From positions 1 to 24,245 of the forward strand of contig CAXNAA020000215.1 in assembly GCA_964200075.2 (NCBI GenBank): DNA of 24,245 nucleotides, read 5' to 3'. Position 1 is the first letter of the stretch, and every line of letters begins with the position of its first letter. Under the pieces are notes generated by a model. The model ran no database searches and was not told the origin of the DNA. It saw only the letters and a program-made list of their open reading frames with translations. Source of the DNA: Sphacelaria rigidula (lineage: Eukaryota; Phaeophyceae; Sphacelariales). Positions 19,593 through 24,245 of the stretch are shown here, piece by piece. The position numbers were made by a program, and so were the translations under genes.

Positions 19593-21501
19593 TTGCGTCG
19601 ATCGTTTTTCTCAAGGCGCAGTCAGCACCTAACTAGGGAGCTACGAGTCTAGCATTTATTCGAATCGATTATTTGATCCTTCGGCGCTAGAGATCATAGA
19701 TTTTTCTGAAGGAGTATTGAGGTGTCACCATGATATCGTAGAAGGCAACAGTCATGAATATGACCGAAAAACAGGGGCACAAGCTCCTAAACTGTCCACG
19801 AGTGTCCGCAATCGTCCGCCTCTCAGGGTAACATTACCGTAGCGCACGTTTGATACGGCTCACACGTGCATACCTACGCTGCTTTTGACATTTTCCTTCT
19901 CGAGCAGAACTCTGCAAGCGGCACTCCATGGTTTCCTCTCTTCGAATCGAGATATAGCTCTCAAAATACGTGGCATGGGAAAATGCTGCGAGAGCGCCCA
20001 CGAAGGTATCAAAACGTCAATCAAAAGTCGAGCGTCCGCCGAATAAAGCAGCGAAAGCAAGAAAGTCAGCCCCCATATTGACCTCGAACGATCCAAGGGT
20101 ATCGCAAGCGCCCAAAGCGTCGAATGGCCCCGAGCATCGTGGACGAAGACAGGCGTTTGTGACGACTGCGTCTGAATTTTCATGTTTGTAATCTAATCCT
20201 CCGTTTTATTTCGCGGAGAGAGCTTGAAAAAGCGCCCAGCGCAGCGTTCCCACTCCAAGGTGGGCGATATCGTAGGCATGAGCCAAATGATGCAGCGCAT
20301 AAACAATTTCCAATGGGAGATAACTTTTTACCCATTTCGCTGATCAATGTGGCGTGTGTTATTTATAAACTCGTCTGGATATTATTTGTTAAATCGTGCT
20401 ACGGGGCATCATTTTGGTTATCGTTGCGGCATGCTCGGATAGAATACAACCTCGGGTAGCACATTATTCGGGTAATTCCCTTCGAGCAACACCCACGCGG
20501 TTGTTCAACATATATTGTGACATTGCCGTGCCGCCGCACAAGAGGATTTCAATCCGACAATTTACGAGCGACCCGAGACAAGAGGCTCATGGCGACCGAA
20601 GTTTGCGACGGGGCACTTCGCGGACTAGCTTTCGATTCGTCACGATTTCTGTCGACGAGAATTTCGCGACCCAAGCCACCAGGGCGGTGCTCCGAACGAC
20701 ATGAACAATGACATGGGCGTTACATCTATCGTGACGAGCACTCGTACCGCGGGCATACAGTATTGCTGGGAGCGCAGCATCCGACATCAAATGCACACTT
20801 CGCGGGCGAAGTTTTCCCTGCGCTCGAATGGCGAACCTCGCTCTCAGCAATAGCCGGGTAGCAATTTCAAAGCCAGTACCACGATCGCCCAAGGAACCCA
20901 GCAAAAAAAAATCGTCTCGACTCGGCCGCCGAGATACCAGAATCGAACGGACTTCCTTCCTGAAGCCTGCAGATTTGGAAGCCCCTATGGCGGGCTGGCA
21001 ACGCCAACGGTGTTGTCGGACCTGGGAGTAAAAAGTTCCGAGTCACATATTTCGTGACGAACGGAACTTGCTGGTGCGCGATAACGGGTCATGATATTTT
21101 GTGTGCTGGCACTAAGCAGAGACGAAAATGTTTTGGCTTTGATCAGAACCAAGAATTTAAGACGATACTACGTAGCCCACGCCTCCGTCAGGTTTGCACA
21201 CTTCATGTTACACACCATAATGCACTCAAGACATGTGGTGTTTCATATTGCAGGTACGTGAGACGAGCGGACCAGCACTGTGTGTTACTGTCCGACAGTC
21301 TCATCGGAATGTACGGTTGATGCATACCGCATAACTGGCATCTGAGAAAGATGTACAGTCGAGAACAAATCTCTGTGCGAATAATCGATACCTTTACGCG
21401 TGATCGGCGTTGAACAACTCTCGTGCCTCAACTTTTCGACTGCAAACCTCGCCTCGGAACAGTTTCGCCGGCTGACTGTCCAGGACATTCCGGGGTTTCC
21501 A

Positions 21502-21521
21502 GGGGGGGGGGGGGGGGGGGG
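21502..21521. repeat. G20 homopolymer
   Basis: Twenty consecutive G between TTTCCA and AGGTGCC. Short ORFs that cross it owe their glycine or proline runs to it and are not gene evidence. Confidence 0.9.
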
Positions 21522-23211
21522 AGGTGCCTGTTTCAAGAACACCAGGAAAGCTCACGAACTGAACCACGAGTGTTTGAAGGTTTCCCACCGAAAATATCAA
21601 GCCAGGAACGGGGCCCGAGAGGAGGCGAGTGAACATCATAGTTGTCATGATTGGTCAGGATGGTGACTTTGTTCCTCTACAGGTGGACAACATCTTGACA
21701 ACTTCGAACCAAAGTTGTAGTTGACCATTTTGGCCAAGATGGCCATGAACCCATCGACAACATGAGCAGAAACGGCGTGCATTTTATTTTTACTCTGCTC
21801 GTGGTATTTCCCGCCTGCCTGATCACTCTTGTCTTTGCTGGCACAGCTTCACACTGTAGTGTTGTTGAGGAACACTAACAGGAGACACCAGCCGCGTCAA
21901 GTCGACTACATTCAGTGGAGAGCGATGGCACAATTTTCTGGCCACGGGAAATCATTCCCGTTCCGTCCCGAAGTCCCGTGACAAGTCCTGGGGACGATTG
22001 AGGTCCAAAACGGCAACTAGTCTGAACTACGCTATCTCCTCCTGTTGTTGTAGTGCCGTGTACTTCACCATACCGTGCAGTCTACAGGGAATAGCAGCTG
22101 CCCCGCATGTCGCATAAACACCTTGTAGAGTGCTGCACATCAGATACTTTGTGCTAGCCGCCGCAGCTTTCTGTCACATACCGGGTATTTCAAATGGAAT
22201 CAACACCGCCGTGACGACACTATTTGGCAGTGCGTACCGTCGGACATGGCGGGTGACATAGCAAGCCCACCGACCAACGAGGTATCGTCCTCCAGTAACC
22301 GGTGCTTTGCTGTAACTCCTTTGTCCCAAAGTTGTGGATGTCTACCACTCATAGTACATTGCCCTCATGTTAGTTGTATGTTGATCATGGAAATAATTTC
22401 GACCGCATCTCCCATGCTCTGACACCGCATATAGTTGACGAAACCCTTATCCACATGGAGCCGACCAAGACGATCCAACTTGCGCTGTAAAGCCAAGGCG
22501 CATAGCTACCAACAGTGACTTCCAGTGCTGCTGTGATACATTGCGCTATATCCTTGCCGTTGATCATGAAAACCAGCTGGAGATGGAACGCACGACCAGC
22601 AAATATTAAATATTGCACTACCTAATGAGGGTAATACCGACGTTTTTGTTCTCAAACGGCGGCTGCTAGCAAGTGCCGATTGCACGTGCACCGACATTAC
22701 GCCGGGATTCACAGAATGAGCCATTGGCGATCGCGTCTAAAAAGGGCAAACGAAGAATAACATTCGGACTTGTGCAATTCCGATATCTGACGATGGTTGT
22801 GGAGACTCCATCGCCAACATATGCGCTGTAGTGGAATTGCATTGGAGTTCATCGAGGATTCGTCTGCAGATACTCTCTACACATGTGCTCCGGTATAATG
22901 CCAACTACATGCTTGATCAAGTTTATTGATTCCGCCGTGTCTTACATTCCTTCAGGGGGTGGTACCTAAGGTGACCTTATCGTCCGTCGCTGTACTCTTT
23001 TGGGTTTCACCATACTTCATCTGCTGTAAGTGTATGAACTCTAGGTATGCAAATACCGTTTCAACGGGACGGCTCCGCGAAGGGGTGGGTATCGGAACGA
23101 AAATATAACGGCCGCGAATATAGCCAATGAAAACCACTGCACGACATCGACGTCAGACCCATATCGCTCGAAGTTAGACGATTTAGGGGGGAATTACACT
23201 GCAGGGGGGGG

Positions 23212-23284
23212 GAGCGTACTCATTTGTTGCTTGAATCAATCGGTTGACCGTTAACCACGCATCTTTCACGAGACGGAGCAATGT
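23212..23284 (+). repeat. Dispersed direct repeat, right copy
   Basis: GAGCGTACTCATTTGTTGCT, then TTGACCGTTAACCACGCA and CGAGACGGAGCAATGTC, pair with the segment at 71-143 in the same orientation, about 23.1 kb away. It is preceded by a G-run, like the left copy, and followed by another at 23293. Confidence 0.65.
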
Positions 23285-24160
23285 CTCCTCGTGGGGGGGG
23301 GGGCGGGGGGGATGAAGAATTGGCCATTTTATATTGTCATTTCCGTCTCCATGACACTCGGTTTCGATGATTGTGTATAATGAAGTAATCGATCACAAGT
23401 ATTGTACCGTCTTCGAGTTGCGTCGCCAGGTCAGAATACTGTCTTGTATTATGATAGTGCTGTCCTATGGCAGAGAACTCTGCTGTACCGCCTTCATAGG
23501 GTTGGGGGAGTGCACTATATTCCCTTCATGCCATGTGCCATAAACTGCGGTACAGTCAGTACAGACAACGTTTCAGGTAAACGGGGCAGAGCATACAGCG
23601 TGTACTTGTGCTATTGCACCAGAGGCAGAACAGCACTCCTGTGAAAGAACCTCCAACCCATGAAGCGAACACGGCTACGTACCCGCAGGCCGCGAAGTTC
23701 ATCTCCGGAAAGAAACGCATGCCGAGATAGCATAGGCCAGTGATTGGTCGCGGGGCCCTACCTCCCCTCGCCCCAACGAAAGAAGCACGACCAGTGTGAA
23801 CTTGCAATCTGGGTATTTGATATTGAAGAAGCTATCTCGGTCTTATTTCACGTTGTCGGGATTATTTGACATGTGACGCTGCTCTCATGGGGAACCAAAT
23901 TTGACGGCCACAACTCCGTGTGATGCCAACATCCGACACAGACCAGTAACACAACCAGTTCAATTTCCCAGACCACTTGCCCCAGAGTAAGCCCGTGACA
24001 CTTCGAGCGGTCGCTTCGGGTTAGGGTGCGGAAGAAAAGGTGCGGCCGAGACCTCAGGACGTGCTCCCGTTAAACAGCAAAGATGAGCAGTAATCGTGCA
24101 TGTTCCCACTTAGGTTTCGGTCTTGATCAAGTACTGTAGGAGTGCTGAAACATACTAGCA

Positions 24161-24197
24161 CCCCCCCCCCCCCCCCCCGCCCCCGCCCCCCCCCCCG
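24161..24197. repeat. C-rich tract near the window end
   Basis: Eighteen C, then G, five C, G, and a further long C run. It could be a true low-complexity tract or an assembly-edge artefact. Confidence 0.85.
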
Positions 24198-24245
24198 GAA
24201 CAGGGGGCCCCAACCAAAAAAACCTAAAACACCCGGTTGATTGGG

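Larger units (their letters stand above)
19593..24245. other. Right flank without a recognised gene
   Basis: At least part of this must be a 5' intron of the Tudor gene, because exon A opens with an acceptor inside a codon. Minus ORFs at 19860-20183, 20587-20904 and 22385-22618 and plus ORFs at 21400-21666 show no family motif. Long G or C runs occur at 21502-21521, 23293-23311 and 24161-24197, and one copy of the direct repeat at 23212-23284. Confidence 0.55.

Noticed and set aside
20915-20960. tRNA-like B box on the minus strand (GTTCGATTC)
   Set aside because: No matching A box upstream and no cloverleaf.
23640-23755. Minus-strand segment with a CGG|GTACGT donor and a hydrophobic frame
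   Set aside because: The acceptor side is purine-rich and no family motif is visible in any frame.
23762-23807. Candidate 5' exon for the Tudor gene (minus, ending GGGGAG|GTAGGG, phase 1 like exon A requires)
   Set aside because: The phase match has a one-in-three chance, the donor is ordinary, no acceptor or start was convincing, and the peptide shows no link to exon A.
1-24245. CRISPR array, rRNA operon, phage or bacterial operon
   Set aside because: The repeats have no uniform repeat-spacer design, no conserved rRNA segment was seen, and gene structure is spliceosomal.

Overview
The window looks like nuclear DNA of a eukaryote with long spliceosomal introns. The best guess is a stramenopile, possibly a brown alga, but this is inference and no rRNA or organelle marker is present to settle it. 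The grounds are GT-AG exon borders with consensus donors (GTGAGT, GTACGT, GTGAGC) and pyrimidine-tract acceptors, short exons lost in kilobases of repeat-rich sequence, no bacterial gene packing, and many non-autonomous transposon relics.

One gene dominates. It runs on the minus strand from about 19330 down to 2723, and eight coding exons (A to H) can be joined at matching reading phase, giving 681 complete codons with no stop. Both ends are open: a 5' exon lies to the right of 19330, and the gene continues to the left of 2723. The encoded fragment has a Pro/Ser/Gln/Asp-rich N-terminal part, a first Tudor-like domain, a lysine-rich nuclear localisation stretch with an acidic tract, AT-hook 1 (KRPVGRPRK), a second Tudor-like domain, an acidic linker, AT-hook 2 (KGRGRPPKK), a third Tudor-like domain and a charged helical segment. 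The second and third Tudor-like domains carry the signature LW-x(2)-[RK]-YEDGDEE, which resembles the PTM/DIR17-like Tudor family. The product is most simply a nuclear protein that reads chromatin and binds AT-rich DNA. It was not matched to a named gene.

The introns hold most of the other structure. Intron G/H (2896-7948) contains a possible retroelement RNase H relic, a large foldback of ~42-bp palindromic repeats (4169-4800), a 1.1-kb terminal-inverted-repeat element with two internal hairpins (5222-6322) and a degenerate ~41-bp tandem array (about 7215-7490). Intron F/G contains a tRNA-like element (9821-9896). Intron E/F contains a Tc1/mariner-like MITE (11181-11681), a nested palindrome (12100-12165) and a second tRNA-like element of the same family (12905-12985). 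Intron B/C contains a 0.45-kb element with matching terminal inverted repeats and compound internal repeats (17417-17868).

The left flank (1-2722) contains a ~0.5-kb tandem duplication that ends just beside the last visible exon. The right flank (19331-24245) shows no gene I can recognise, one weak plus-strand ORF, and long G or C homopolymers. A ~73-bp diverged direct repeat occurs near both ends of the window, at 71-143 and 23212-23284.
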